From AC-49 sp963766605 (lineage in GTDB: Bacteria; Actinomycetota; Thermoleophilia; Solirubrobacterales; Solirubrobacteraceae), in assembly GCA_963766605.1 (NCBI GenBank), contig CAVYAT010000002.1:558001-622000 (forward strand): DNA of 64,000 bases, read 5' to 3'. Positions 55,190 to 63,418 of this stretch are shown one piece after another. The notes below the pieces were generated by a model. It was not told where the DNA came from. It ran no database searches and saw only the letters and a program-made list of their open reading frames with translations. Position numbers and translations under genes: made by a program. Position 1 is the stretch's first letter; the number at the start of each line of letters is the position of its first letter.

Positions 55190-57742
55190 CTACTCGTACG
55201 AAAGCGACGCCAGCACGTCGAGCTTCGACGCGCGCCGTGCCGGCCAGATCGCTGCCAGAACGCCGGCCAGCGCCCCGAGGATCAGCACGATGATGATGTC
55301 CAAGGTCGGGAACGCGAACTTGAGGCTGTGCAGTGGGCGCGACACCAGCACCGCGAGCGCGACCCCGAGCACCGTCCCCAGGATCGCCCCGATCATCGCG
55401 ATGATCACCGACTCGCCGCGGATCATCCGGCGCACCTGACGTCGCGACGTCCCGATCGCCCGCAGCAGCGCGAGCTCCCGCGTGCGCTCGGTGATCGACA
55501 GCACCAGCGTGTTGACGATCCCGAACAGCGACACGATGATCGCCAGCGCGAGCAGGGCGAAGATGATGTTCAGGAGCTGGTTGATCTGGCCGGCCTGCTG
55601 GTCCTTGAACTCCTTGGCGGTCAGCGTCTCGACCTCGGGGAACTGACGCGCGAGCGTCGACTTGAGCCGCGCCGTCGTCGCCGCCTTGTTCACGCCACGG
55701 GCGAAGCGGACGAACACGATGTCGTCGCGGTCGACCCCGAACGCACGCTGCAGCAGCGCGTTGGGGATCGTCAGTTGCGCCGTGACACCCGACGTGTCGT
55801 CGGTCAGCGCCACGACGTGGACGTTCACGACCTGGTCGGTCGGGGTGCGGAGCCGGAGCGTCGAGCCGATCTTCAGGTGGTGGGACTTCGCATAGTCCTT
55901 GTCGACGATCGTCCCGTCGGGGCCCATCCGCGCCAGCGGGTTCGCCGGTCCCGAGGAGATCGACAGCTTGAACACGTCGGCCAGCGTCGCGGGATCGACG
56001 CCGCGCACCTGCACCTGCGACCCGCCCGGGACGAGCTTGGCCACGCTGGTACGCAGCCGCGAGACTGCGGCCACTCCGGGCACGCGCGCCGCGGCGCCGG
56101 CCGCCTCGGGCGAGAACGAAGAGAAGCCGTTGGTGTTCTGGATGACGATCTCGCCGGTCAGGTGCGTGTCGATCGCGTCGGCGACCGTCTTGTTGGCCGA
56201 CGCAGCGAATACGGCCGCGAATGTCACGAGCGCCACGCCGATCATGAGCGCCGCCGACGTCACCGCCGTGCGCCCCGGCTGGCGGACGACGTTCTCGCGC
56301 GCCAGGCGTCCCGGCATACCGCCGAGGCGCTCGATCGGGCGACCGACCAGCGACGCGATCGGACGGACGAGCTTCGGGCTCAGCAGCGCGACGCCGATGA
56401 ACACCAGCGCGGCGCCGACCCCGAGCGCGCTCACCGCCTGCCCCGAGTCGCTGATCGCGAACAGGCCGGCCGACATCAGTGCGACGCCGATGACGGTCAC
56501 GAGGATCGCGATCGGAAGGCTGAAGCGCTGTGCGCGGCCGCGCGGCAGGACCGCGCCCTCGCGCAGCGCGGCGATCGGCGGGATCCGCATCGCCCGCATT
56601 GCCGGCGCGAGCGTCGCGGCCATCGTCACGCCGATGCCGACGAGCAGCGACACGATGATCGTGCGCGCCTCGATCACCATCCCGCTCGACGGGACGTCGA
56701 AGCCGATCGCGTTGAACAGCGCCTTCAGCCCGAGCGCCGCGAGCAGCCCGAGGCCGATGCCGAGTATCGATCCGAGCACCCCGAGCACGAGCCCTTCGGT
56801 CAGGACGCTGCGGCGGACCTGGCGCCGCGTCGCGCCGAGCGTACGCAACAGCGCCATCTCGCGCATCCGCTGGGCAACCGTGATCGAGAACGTGTTGAAG
56901 ATCAAGAACGCCCCGACGAACAGTGCGATGCCCGCGAATACGAGCAGCGCGGTCGTCAGGCCACTCACGTTGTCGCGCAGGTCGGAGGACTGCTTGGCCG
57001 CCTGCTGCTGGCCGGTGCGCACTTCAACCGTCCGTGGCAGTGCGGCACGGATCCGCGCCGACAGCTCCTTCGGGCTCACGCCGGGCTTGCCGGCCGCGTC
57101 GAGCGCGTCGAAGTGGCCCAGTTTGCCGGTCGCCAGCTGTGCCGCGGGCAGCGTCAGCAGCGCCACCGACGCGCCGCCGAACGAGTTGACGCCGCCGAGC
57201 TTGACGACGCCGACCAGGGTGTAGCGGCGCTTGCCGTTGGTCGCCTGGATGGTGACCGGGCCGCCGAGCCTGAAGTGCTCCTTGTCGGCCGTCGCCTTGT
57301 CGAGCGCGACCTGGTTACCGGCGGTCGGCTTGTGGCCGGAGACGAACGTGAACTCCTCGAAGCGGTCGAGCAGGCTGGCCGAGCCGAGGAACTGCGGCGC
57401 ACCGTGCTTGTGGAATGCCTTCCCGTGCTTGTTGAGGATCGTGACGCCCTGATCGAAGATCGATCCCTGCGCGGCGGCGACGCCGGGCACGGTCCTGACC
57501 TTGTCGAGCACCGACTGGGGGATCGGAGCCGCGAAGTCGGTGTCGCCGACCGCGACGTGCGGCGTGATCGACACGTCGACGCCCTTGTATGACGCAGAGA
57601 AGATCTGGTCGAAGCTGTGGGTGAACGTGTCGGTGAACACGTAGGACCCGGTGATCAGCATCACGCCGAGGGCGATCGCGAGGCTGGTCAGGACCAGCCG
57701 CAGCCGCCGGGCGAGCAGCCCGCGGACGACGACTGCCCTCAT
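55190..57742 (-). CDS. MacB/FtsX-type ABC transporter permease, two FtsX repeats
   Basis: The protein has 850 residues. One N-terminal helix (about 12-34) is followed by an extracellular MacB-like domain. A first FtsX block of three helices (about 265-420) contains QRMREMALLRTLGATRRQVR. A second helix and outer domain precede the final FtsX block (about 720-850) with ERTRELALLRAIGTSRRQVR. The repeated LLR-IGxSRRQV signature marks the ATPase contact. ATGA overlap with its ATPase gene. It probably moves lipids or peptides, or powers extracellular work; the substrate is unknown. Confidence 0.88.
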   Translation of the reverse strand: MRAVVVRGLLARRLRLVLTSLAIALGVMLITGSYVFTDTFTHSFDQIFSASYKGVDVSITPHVAVGDTDFAAPIPQSVLDKVRTVPGVAAAQGSIFDQGVTILNKHGKAFHKHGAPQFLGSASLLDRFEEFTFVSGHKPTAGNQVALDKATADKEHFRLGGPVTIQATNGKRRYTLVGVVKLGGVNSFGGASVALLTLPAAQLATGKLGHFDALDAAGKPGVSPKELSARIRAALPRTVEVRTGQQQAAKQSSDLRDNVSGLTTALLVFAGIALFVGAFLIFNTFSITVAQRMREMALLRTLGATRRQVRRSVLTEGLVLGVLGSILGIGLGLLAALGLKALFNAIGFDVPSSGMVIEARTIIVSLLVGIGVTMAATLAPAMRAMRIPPIAALREGAVLPRGRAQRFSLPIAILVTVIGVALMSAGLFAISDSGQAVSALGVGAALVFIGVALLSPKLVRPIASLVGRPIERLGGMPGRLARENVVRQPGRTAVTSAALMIGVALVTFAAVFAASANKTVADAIDTHLTGEIVIQNTNGFSSFSPEAAGAAARVPGVAAVSRLRTSVAKLVPGGSQVQVRGVDPATLADVFKLSISSGPANPLARMGPDGTIVDKDYAKSHHLKIGSTLRLRTPTDQVVNVHVVALTDDTSGVTAQLTIPNALLQRAFGVDRDDIVFVRFARGVNKAATTARLKSTLARQFPEVETLTAKEFKDQQAGQINQLLNIIFALLALAIIVSLFGIVNTLVLSITERTRELALLRAIGTSRRQVRRMIRGESVIIAMIGAILGTVLGVALAVLVSRPLHSLKFAFPTLDIIIVLILGALAGVLAAIWPARRASKLDVLASLSYE

Positions 57743-58449
57743 GACGCGGGCGCGACCTCGGTCGTGGTCCGCGCGCGGTCGGCGACGATCTGGCCGTCGG
57801 ACAGCTCGAGAATCCGGTCCGCGCAGGCGCCCGCGTCGTGGTCGTGGGTGACCATGACGATCGTCTGGTGGAACTCGTCGACGCTGCGCCGCAGCAGGGC
57901 CATGATGTCGTCGGAGGCCTTGGAGTCGAGGTTGCCGGTCGGCTCGTCGGCGAAGATCACTGCCGGGCGGCTGGCCAGCGCGCGGGCTACCGCGACGCGC
58001 TGCTGCTGGCCGCCGGACAGCTGCGACGGGCGGTGGGTCAGGCGGTCGCGCAGGCCGAGCAGGTCGACAAGCGTGTCGATCCACGCCTCGTCGGGCCGCT
58101 GGCCCGCGATCGAGAGCGGCAGCAGGATGTTCTCGCGCGCGTCGAGGACCGGGAGCAGGTTGAACGACTGAAAGACGAAGCCGACACGATCGCGGCGCAG
58201 GCGCGTCAGCGCGTCGTCGCTCAGCTCGCCCAGCGACGTTCCCTCGATCTCGACGCTGCCCGCGGTCGGCCGGTCCAGCCCCGCCAGGAGGTGCATGAGC
58301 GTCGACTTGCCGGAACCGGAGGGGCCCATGATCGCGGCGAACTCGCCGGCCGGGAAATCGACCGTCACGTTGCTCAGCGCCGTGACCGCCGCGTCGCCCT
58401 CGCCGAACTCGCGCGTCAACTCGTGGGCCCGGACGATCGGAGTGCTCAT
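57739..58449 (-). CDS. ABC transporter ATPase (LolD/MacB type)
   Basis: The protein has 236 residues. Walker A GPSGSGKST is at 42-50, FQSFNLLPVLDARENILLPL in the middle, signature LSGGQQQRVAVARAL at about 145, Walker B AVIFADEPTGNLD and VTHDHDAG. The NLD/ENILLPL pattern is that of MacB/LolD-class ATPases that partner FtsX-type permeases. ATG 58449 was preferred to longer in-frame starts that run into the next gene. Confidence 0.92.
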   Translation of the reverse strand: MSTPIVRAHELTREFGEGDAAVTALSNVTVDFPAGEFAAIMGPSGSGKSTLMHLLAGLDRPTAGSVEIEGTSLGELSDDALTRLRRDRVGFVFQSFNLLPVLDARENILLPLSIAGQRPDEAWIDTLVDLLGLRDRLTHRPSQLSGGQQQRVAVARALASRPAVIFADEPTGNLDSKASDDIMALLRRSVDEFHQTIVMVTHDHDAGACADRILELSDGQIVADRARTTTEVAPAS

Positions 58450-58454
58450 GGACG

Positions 58455-59639
58455 TCAGCGTGCCACACGCGACCGGTCGGCGTGCGACGGTTTGCCGCCA
58501 ATGGGCTCGCCGCTGACTAAGCCGGCCGCGTGGCGCAGCAGCGACGCCATCGCCCCCGCCGAGCGCGACCACGTCATACCGACGCTGCGCTCGATGCCGG
58601 CACGGCTCATCCGCGCGCGCAGGCCTTCATCGGCGAGCCGGTCTACCGCCGCCGCGGCCGCCTGCGGGTCTCGCGCCACGGAGAAGCCGGTTATGCCGTC
58701 GGCGATCGTCTCGGGCAGGCCGCCCTGCGCGCTGACGATCACCGGGCAGCCGCACGCCTGGGCCTCGATCGACGCCAGGCCATATGGCTCGTCGCGGGCC
58801 AGGTACAGCGTGGCCACCGCGTCGCGGTAGCAGTCGGCCAGCTGCTCGTCGGTGATCCCGATCCGGACCTCGAGCTCGACGCCGCGGTCCACGGCGCGGT
58901 CGCGCAGCGCCTGTTCCTGCTCGGCGCCGGGCCGCGGGCTGACGATCACGACGGGCAGGCGGCGCGCGGTCAGCGTGGCGGCGTCGATCGCCAGGTCGTG
59001 GCCCTTGCCGGGCAGCAACGCGCCGACGCTGAGCAGGTGCTGCGGCTCGCGCGGGCGCTGCGCCGTGAACGCCTCGCCGATCCCGAGCGCGATCGGTTCG
59101 GCCCGGCGCCCGTAGGCGGACTGGATCGTCGACGCCGAGTGCTTGGAGTTCGTGACGAGCACCGACGCCGCCGCCGTCGCCGCGCGGTCGGCGGCGCGTT
59201 GGGCTCGATACAGCGGTCCGTAGAGCGTGCGCGTGCGCGAGTTTCGCGTCGCCGCGGCCTGCGGCTCGTAGTCGACGCGCCGCGTCTCGTGGCAGAAGTA
59301 GACGCTTGGCGCCGCGATGGCGGTCAGCGCGTAGGGCCCCTGGAGGTAGCGGCACGGGTGGGCGAGGACGACGCTCGGGGCGGTCGCGTTGACGCGCTGC
59401 GCCAGCTCGCGCCAGGCGCGGCGCAGGCGCACGTGGTCGAGGTAGCGGGCGCGTGGTCGCAGCGCTGGGGCGATCTCGTCGGCCCGCGGCGCGAAGGCGA
59501 CGATCTCCGGGTCGTCGGTGACCGGCAGCGCGGTGGCGAGACAAAACTCGCGCAGCTCCAGGCCCATCAGCCGGGCGTGCTCGGCCAGCACGCGCCGCGC
59601 GCCGCCCGCGGGGAGGTTGTGAATGACGGCCACGTGCAT
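58455..59639 (-). CDS. GT4 family glycosyltransferase
   Basis: The protein has 394 residues. AVIHNLPAGGARRVLAEHAR at 4-23 is the N-terminal acceptor loop, and VGALLPGKGHDLAIDAA begins the donor half. EX7E is present in DEPYGLASIEAQACGCPVIV (about 290-310). It lies 14 kb from the glycan locus with no sugar genes next to it, so its pathway is unclear. It ends 6 bp before the start of the ABC ATPase gene. Confidence 0.88.
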   Translation of the reverse strand: MHVAVIHNLPAGGARRVLAEHARLMGLELREFCLATALPVTDDPEIVAFAPRADEIAPALRPRARYLDHVRLRRAWRELAQRVNATAPSVVLAHPCRYLQGPYALTAIAAPSVYFCHETRRVDYEPQAAATRNSRTRTLYGPLYRAQRAADRAATAAASVLVTNSKHSASTIQSAYGRRAEPIALGIGEAFTAQRPREPQHLLSVGALLPGKGHDLAIDAATLTARRLPVVIVSPRPGAEQEQALRDRAVDRGVELEVRIGITDEQLADCYRDAVATLYLARDEPYGLASIEAQACGCPVIVSAQGGLPETIADGITGFSVARDPQAAAAAVDRLADEGLRARMSRAGIERSVGMTWSRSAGAMASLLRHAAGLVSGEPIGGKPSHADRSRVAR

Positions 59640-59694
59640 CGCATTGGGTGTCTAGCGGCGCGCGCGGACGACGAGCAGTGGAGCGCCGCGGCGC

Positions 59695-59994
59695 TCAGCG
59701 ACGCGCGCTGAACGCCGGCGAGTGGGTCTGGGCCCAGATCGCGATCTCGGCCGCGCTGGCGACCGTCGCTCCGCTGTCGGGCAGGGCCAGGACCGGCAGC
59801 TTCTCCTGGCCGCTGATGCGCTTGAGCTCCGGGCGCCGGCCGGTCGTGAACAGGCCGAACGGGCGGTTGCGGTCGACGATCACCGTTTCGTACGCGTGCC
59901 CGGCGGCCCGCAGCGCCTCGTGCGCGCGGCGGCACGCATGCGCCTTGGGTCCGCGGTCGTCGAGATGGCAGACGTAGAGGATCAGCCCGGCCAT
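59695..59994 (-). CDS. Glutaredoxin/GST N-terminal-like thioredoxin-fold protein
   Basis: The protein has 99 residues from ATG 59994 and one thioredoxin-like fold. The N-terminal LILYVCHLDDRGPKAHACR replaces the CxxC motif, and LPVLALPDSGATVASAAEIA carries the cis-Pro (LPVL) and the Ser-Ala-Glu pattern of GST N-domains. It lacks the C-terminal GST helices. A GTG 18 bp upstream is an alternative start. The role is unknown; redox or glutathione-like binding is possible. Confidence 0.7.
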   Translation of the reverse strand: MAGLILYVCHLDDRGPKAHACRRAHEALRAAGHAYETVIVDRNRPFGLFTTGRRPELKRISGQEKLPVLALPDSGATVASAAEIAIWAQTHSPAFSARR

Positions 59995-60011
59995 GCTCGT
60001 GTTGTACCTCA

Positions 60012-60052
60012 CAACGACGAGGACCCGCTGCGGCGGCGGGTCCTCATCGTTG
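60012..60052 (-). terminator. Strong hairpin after the xylB operon
   Basis: A 17-bp stem (60012-60028 with 60036-60052) closes a 7-nt loop. The single odd pair is G-U when read on the minus strand and A-C when read on the plus strand. This suggests it works for minus-strand transcripts coming from xylB at 60157. No T-tract follows. Confidence 0.7.
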
Positions 60053-60156
60053 CGTCCGGCGGATGTCCCCCCGCCGGCCTATATGGCGCTGGCGGCAAAG
60101 CGCCTGCGTGTTCGGTGTTTTAGAGGGTGCCCCGGACGGCACGGCGCAAACGCGCC

Positions 60157-61593
60157 TCAACGAACGTTGGACAGCGCGGGGTAGAGCGCCCGGAACTGCT
60201 CGCGGCGCTCTGCGTAGCACTGCACCCAGGCCGGATCGGGTTCGATCGTCGCACCGGTGACCACCGCAGCCTCGATCGCCTGCGCCGGGTCGGCCCACAG
60301 CCCCGCGACGACCCCGCCGAGCATGGCGGCTCCGAGCGCCGCGCCCGCGTCCGACCCGACGCGCGTCAGCGGCAGCTCCAGCGCCGCCCCGATGATCGCG
60401 GGCCACAGCTCGCCGCGGGCGCCGCCGCCGCTGAGCCGCCCCGACGCGGGGCGCGCGCCGGCGCCGACGGCGACGACGTCGAGCACGTCGCGCAGGCCGA
60501 ACGCGACGCCCTCGAGCACCGCGCGCACGATCGCGCCGCGGTCGTGGCCAAGCGCCAGTCCGGTCAGCGATCCGCGGGCCTCGGGATCGTTGTGCGGGCT
60601 ACGCTCGCCGCTCAGATACGGCAGGAACACGACTCCACCGGCGCCTGGCGGCTGCGCGGCCGCCTCGGCCAGCAATGTCTCGTACGGTGCGTCGAGTACG
60701 GCGCGCAGCCAGCTCAGCGACCCGGCCGCCGACAGCATCACGCCCATCGCAAACCAGGTGTCGGCCACGGCGTGGCACGATCCCTGCACGTGGGGGTCGG
60801 CGGCGTAGCCGGGCAACGCGGTCAGCACGACGCCGGACGTGCCGAGCGCGATCGAGGCCGGGGTGCGGTCGGTCGCCGTGGCGACACCGACGCCGAGCGC
60901 GCCGGCCGCCTGGTCGCCCGCGCCGGCGGCGATCGGGATGCCGTCCGGGGTCGTCCCGCTGACCGCGGCCGACTCGAGCGCCGGCGCCATCAGCGACTCC
61001 TCGACGCCGAGCGTGGCGAGCACCTCGGTGCTCCACTGCCGCCGGGCGACGTCGAACCACAGGGTTCCCGAGGCGTCGCTGACGTCGGTGGCGTGCTCGC
61101 CGCACAGCCGCAGTCGCACGTAGTCCTTGGGCAGCATCACGCTGCGCACGCGCTCGCGCAGCGCCGGCTCGTGGTGCTCCATCCAGCGCAGCTTCGGGGC
61201 GGTGAAGCCGGTCAGCGCGGGGTTGCCGGTCAGCGCCAGGACCCGCGCGGCGCCGCCCAGCAGCTCCTCGATCTCCTCGGACTCCGCCGCCGTGCGCTGG
61301 TCGTTCCACAGGATCGCCGGGCGCACGGGGTGGTCGGCGCCGTCGAGTGCGACGAGGCCGTGCATCTGGCCGCTGAGGCCGATCCCGGCCGGCGGTCCGG
61401 CCTGCGTGCGCAGCGCCTGGAGCACCGTCTGCGCCGCGTCCCACCACAGCTCGGGGTCCTGCTCGGACCAGCCGGGCTGCGGGGTCGACAGCGGGTAGGA
61501 GGCATCGGCCTGCGCCACGATCGCGCCGTCGCCGTCGAGAGCCACGCCCTTCAGCGCCGAGGTCCCGACGTCGAGTCCGACGGCGACGCTCAC
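60157..61593 (-). CDS. xylB: Xylulokinase (FGGY family)
   Basis: The protein has 478 residues, normal length. VGLDVGTSALKGVALDGDG at 5-23 is the phosphate loop. GWSEQDPELWWDA, SGQMHGLVALD, LWNDQRT, GFTAPKLRWM and MLPKDYVRLRL follow E. coli XylB block by block. GAGDQAAGALGVG and SGGGARGELW close the ATP site. It phosphorylates xylulose (or a near pentulose) to the 5-phosphate. The GTG start overlaps the stop of the isomerase gene (GTGA). Confidence 0.92.
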   Translation of the reverse strand: MSVAVGLDVGTSALKGVALDGDGAIVAQADASYPLSTPQPGWSEQDPELWWDAAQTVLQALRTQAGPPAGIGLSGQMHGLVALDGADHPVRPAILWNDQRTAAESEEIEELLGGAARVLALTGNPALTGFTAPKLRWMEHHEPALRERVRSVMLPKDYVRLRLCGEHATDVSDASGTLWFDVARRQWSTEVLATLGVEESLMAPALESAAVSGTTPDGIPIAAGAGDQAAGALGVGVATATDRTPASIALGTSGVVLTALPGYAADPHVQGSCHAVADTWFAMGVMLSAAGSLSWLRAVLDAPYETLLAEAAAQPPGAGGVVFLPYLSGERSPHNDPEARGSLTGLALGHDRGAIVRAVLEGVAFGLRDVLDVVAVGAGARPASGRLSGGGARGELWPAIIGAALELPLTRVGSDAGAALGAAMLGGVVAGLWADPAQAIEAAVVTGATIEPDPAWVQCYAERREQFRALYPALSNVR

Positions 61594-62594
61594 GCGCCCA
61601 GCGCGCCGTACACCAGCTCGTAGGCGGCGACGGCGTCCTTGCGCTGCTGGGCTGCCCGCAGCTCGTCGCCGTCGATCTTCGCGGCGACGCCGTCGATGAA
61701 GCGCCACTGGAGCACCGACCGCCGCACCGCCGCGACCTGGTCCTCGGTGTAGGGGTAGAGGTCGAAACCGAGGCGGCGCGTATCGCCGTCGATCCCGTAG
61801 CCCGCGCGCCGCAGCTCGATCGCGAGCTCCAGCGTCTCCATGAACGCCGTCGAGCCGACCATGTTGTCGTCGTCGAACGTGCCCCAGCCGGAGTTCGCGT
61901 GCTGGTGGCCGAGCAGGCCCTCGGCGTCGAGCAGGGCCGCGTACTCGCCGAGGTTCTCGCCGTTCATGATCAGGTGCTGCCAGTCCATGTTGACCTGGAC
62001 GTTGGCGATCCCGTCGCGGCGCAGCGTGTGGATGACGTGCAGCGTCATGCCGATGTTGCGCATCAGGATCTTCATCGCCGGCTCGGAGTTCTTGTGCTCG
62101 AGCAGCAGCGTCACGCCGCGCTCGCGGCAGCGCTCCGCGGCCTGCCCGATGCCGTCGATGAACGCGCTCCACGTGTCGCGGTAGGACGTCTGGAACGGGT
62201 AGTTGTAGCCCTCGATGCCGGGCCAGCAGATCATCTGCGCGCCGACATCGCCGGCCATGTCCGCCGTGGCCAGCGTGAGCTCGAGCGCCTCGCGGCGCAC
62301 GCCGGGGTCCGACGCGGTCAGACCGCCCTTGCCGAACCGCGGGTCGACGTGCAGGCCGGTGCAGACCGCGTAGATCCCGTGGTCGCCGAGCTCGGCGCGC
62401 AGCGCGTCGAGGTTGTCGTGGTTGATCTCGCCGGGGTAGTGGAACTCGTAGTCGTCGATCAGGCCGTCGAGGCCGGCGACGGCGCGGGCGACCCGCTCGG
62501 GCATCGTCTCGGACTCGTGCTGGGGCTGGTAGCCGCCCGGTACGAAGCGGGTGACCATCGGCCCGAGGGCCCAGATGCCAAGGCTCGTTCTCAT
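61590..62594 (-). CDS. Xylose-isomerase-like TIM-barrel sugar isomerase/epimerase
   Basis: The protein has 334 residues and one TIM barrel. Likely metal ligands are Glu in LLLEHKNSEP, Asp/His in VNMDWQHLIM, His in GLLGHQHANSGWG and a late Asp in GFDLYPYTED. The length and the WGTFDDDNMVGS segment fit the AP-endonuclease-2/xylose-isomerase-like fold more than classical XylA. With xylB downstream it should supply a ketopentose. ATGA overlap with the oxidoreductase remnant upstream. Confidence 0.82.
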   Translation of the reverse strand: MRTSLGIWALGPMVTRFVPGGYQPQHESETMPERVARAVAGLDGLIDDYEFHYPGEINHDNLDALRAELGDHGIYAVCTGLHVDPRFGKGGLTASDPGVRREALELTLATADMAGDVGAQMICWPGIEGYNYPFQTSYRDTWSAFIDGIGQAAERCRERGVTLLLEHKNSEPAMKILMRNIGMTLHVIHTLRRDGIANVQVNMDWQHLIMNGENLGEYAALLDAEGLLGHQHANSGWGTFDDDNMVGSTAFMETLELAIELRRAGYGIDGDTRRLGFDLYPYTEDQVAAVRRSVLQWRFIDGVAAKIDGDELRAAQQRKDAVAAYELVYGALGA

Positions 62595-62938
62595 GTCGTC
62601 TCCATCTCGATGATCGATCGGGTCGCCGCCGAGGAACGGGCGGCGTCGAGCACGTGCAGCACGGCCACGCTGTCGGCGGGGTCCACGGGCGCGGGCGCGC
62701 CGTCGAGCAGCCATGCCGCGACCCCCGCGTAGAAGCGTTCGTAGGCGCCCGGCTCAAGTGCGATCTCGCGCCGTCCGTCGGCGTTGGCGAACGTCGCCCC
62801 GCCGCCGGGGGTCGCCCGGTTCGGCGTGGCGGTCACGATGCCGGCGAAGCGCAGGCCGGCCGCCGCGACGAACGCCGCGAGGAAGACCTCGCCCGCGAGT
62901 CCGTAGCCGGCGATACCCACCCGCAGGGCCTCGCTCAT
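62591..62938 (-). pseudogene. Gfo/Idh/MocA oxidoreductase with internal deletion
   Basis: The frame is intact but only 115 residues long. It opens with LRVGIAGYGLAGEVFLAAFV, a Gfo/Idh NAD loop. It then jumps at about residue 43 (IVTATPNRA to TPGGGATFANADG) into the family's C-terminal end (GAYERFYAGVAAWLLDGAPA, then DSVAVLHVLDAA). About 220-230 residues with the catalytic Lys are missing. No enzyme could form, so it is either a relic or an assembly loss. Stops and starts overlap neighbours on both sides as in a live operon. Confidence 0.7.
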
Positions 62939-63205
62939 ATGCCGACCTGAGCGTCCATGCAAGTCACGGCGCTCGCCTGCAGCGCGGACAGCGTGCGCGC
63001 CTGACCCAGCGCGTCGTGGCGGCCCAGGAGCGGCGCACGCCCGACCGCGATCGCCCGGCCATGTCCTCGAGCTCCACGCTGTACGGATCGTCCATCGGCG
63101 CCGCGACCGGCTCGACGCGCCCGTCGCCGTGGCGGTGCACCGCAGGTTGATGTCGATCATCTCGCCCAGGTTCCAGCCAGTGCTGCCGAACGGTCGCTGC
63201 TGCAT
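62935..63205 (-). pseudogene. C-terminal fragment of a second Gfo/Idh/MocA oxidoreductase, frameshifted
   Basis: From ATG 63205 the frame gives GSTGWNLGEMIDINLRCTA. Two lost bases (near 63145-63155 and 63050-63056) shift the reading through HGDGRVEPVAAPMDDPYSVE and LEDMAG to GRAPLLGRHDALGQARTLSA and a TGA at 62935. These blocks are the last third of a Gfo/Idh protein (DPY-VELED, then LLGR-DALGQARTL). The NAD-binding half is absent. An in-frame TGA 12 bp upstream of the ATG rules out a simple extension. Confidence 0.65.
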
Positions 63206-63247
63206 GACGTCCCGTCATCTTGTGTCGATTCTATGGTGTGTCGCTGG

Positions 63248-63261
63248 GCTGAGTACTCAGC
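63248..63261. promoter_or_regulatory. 14-bp perfect palindrome, candidate operator of the pentose operon
   Basis: GCTGAGTACTCAGC is a perfect palindrome in the 200-bp gap between the araD-like gene and the downstream oxidoreductase remnant. On the minus strand TAGAAT (63228-63233) lies 15 bp downstream and could be a -10. A LacI- or GntR-type regulator site is plausible. No such regulator gene is in the window. Confidence 0.4.
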
Positions 63262-63390
63262 GCCATGATCAGGCTCCGGCCGCACGTGGTGGCTGAACAC
63301 GCCGCGCCCGACCAGGTAGGTCGCGTAGCCGAACACGAGCCCGCTGGGCGCCCGCTCTTTCTTCAAACGCTGCCAAGAACCGCCGGCTTC

Positions 63391-63418
63391 GGCCAGCCAT
63401 CTGACCTCATGGCTGGCC
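63391..63418 (-). terminator. Hairpin spanning the araD stop codon
   Basis: GGCCAGCCAT and ATGGCTGGCC (63391-63400, 63409-63418) form a perfect 10-bp stem with an 8-nt loop that includes part of the TGA at 63407-63409. It could stop or slow transcripts before the oxidoreductase part of the operon, or protect the 3' end of araD mRNA. No U-tract follows. Confidence 0.5.

Noticed and set aside
55067..57592. An 841-residue plus-strand open frame opposite the FtsX permease
   Set aside because: It is antisense to a protein with clear FtsX repeats. Its composition (Arg, Asp, His, Gln-rich, no hydrophobic core) is the usual product of a GC-rich complement.
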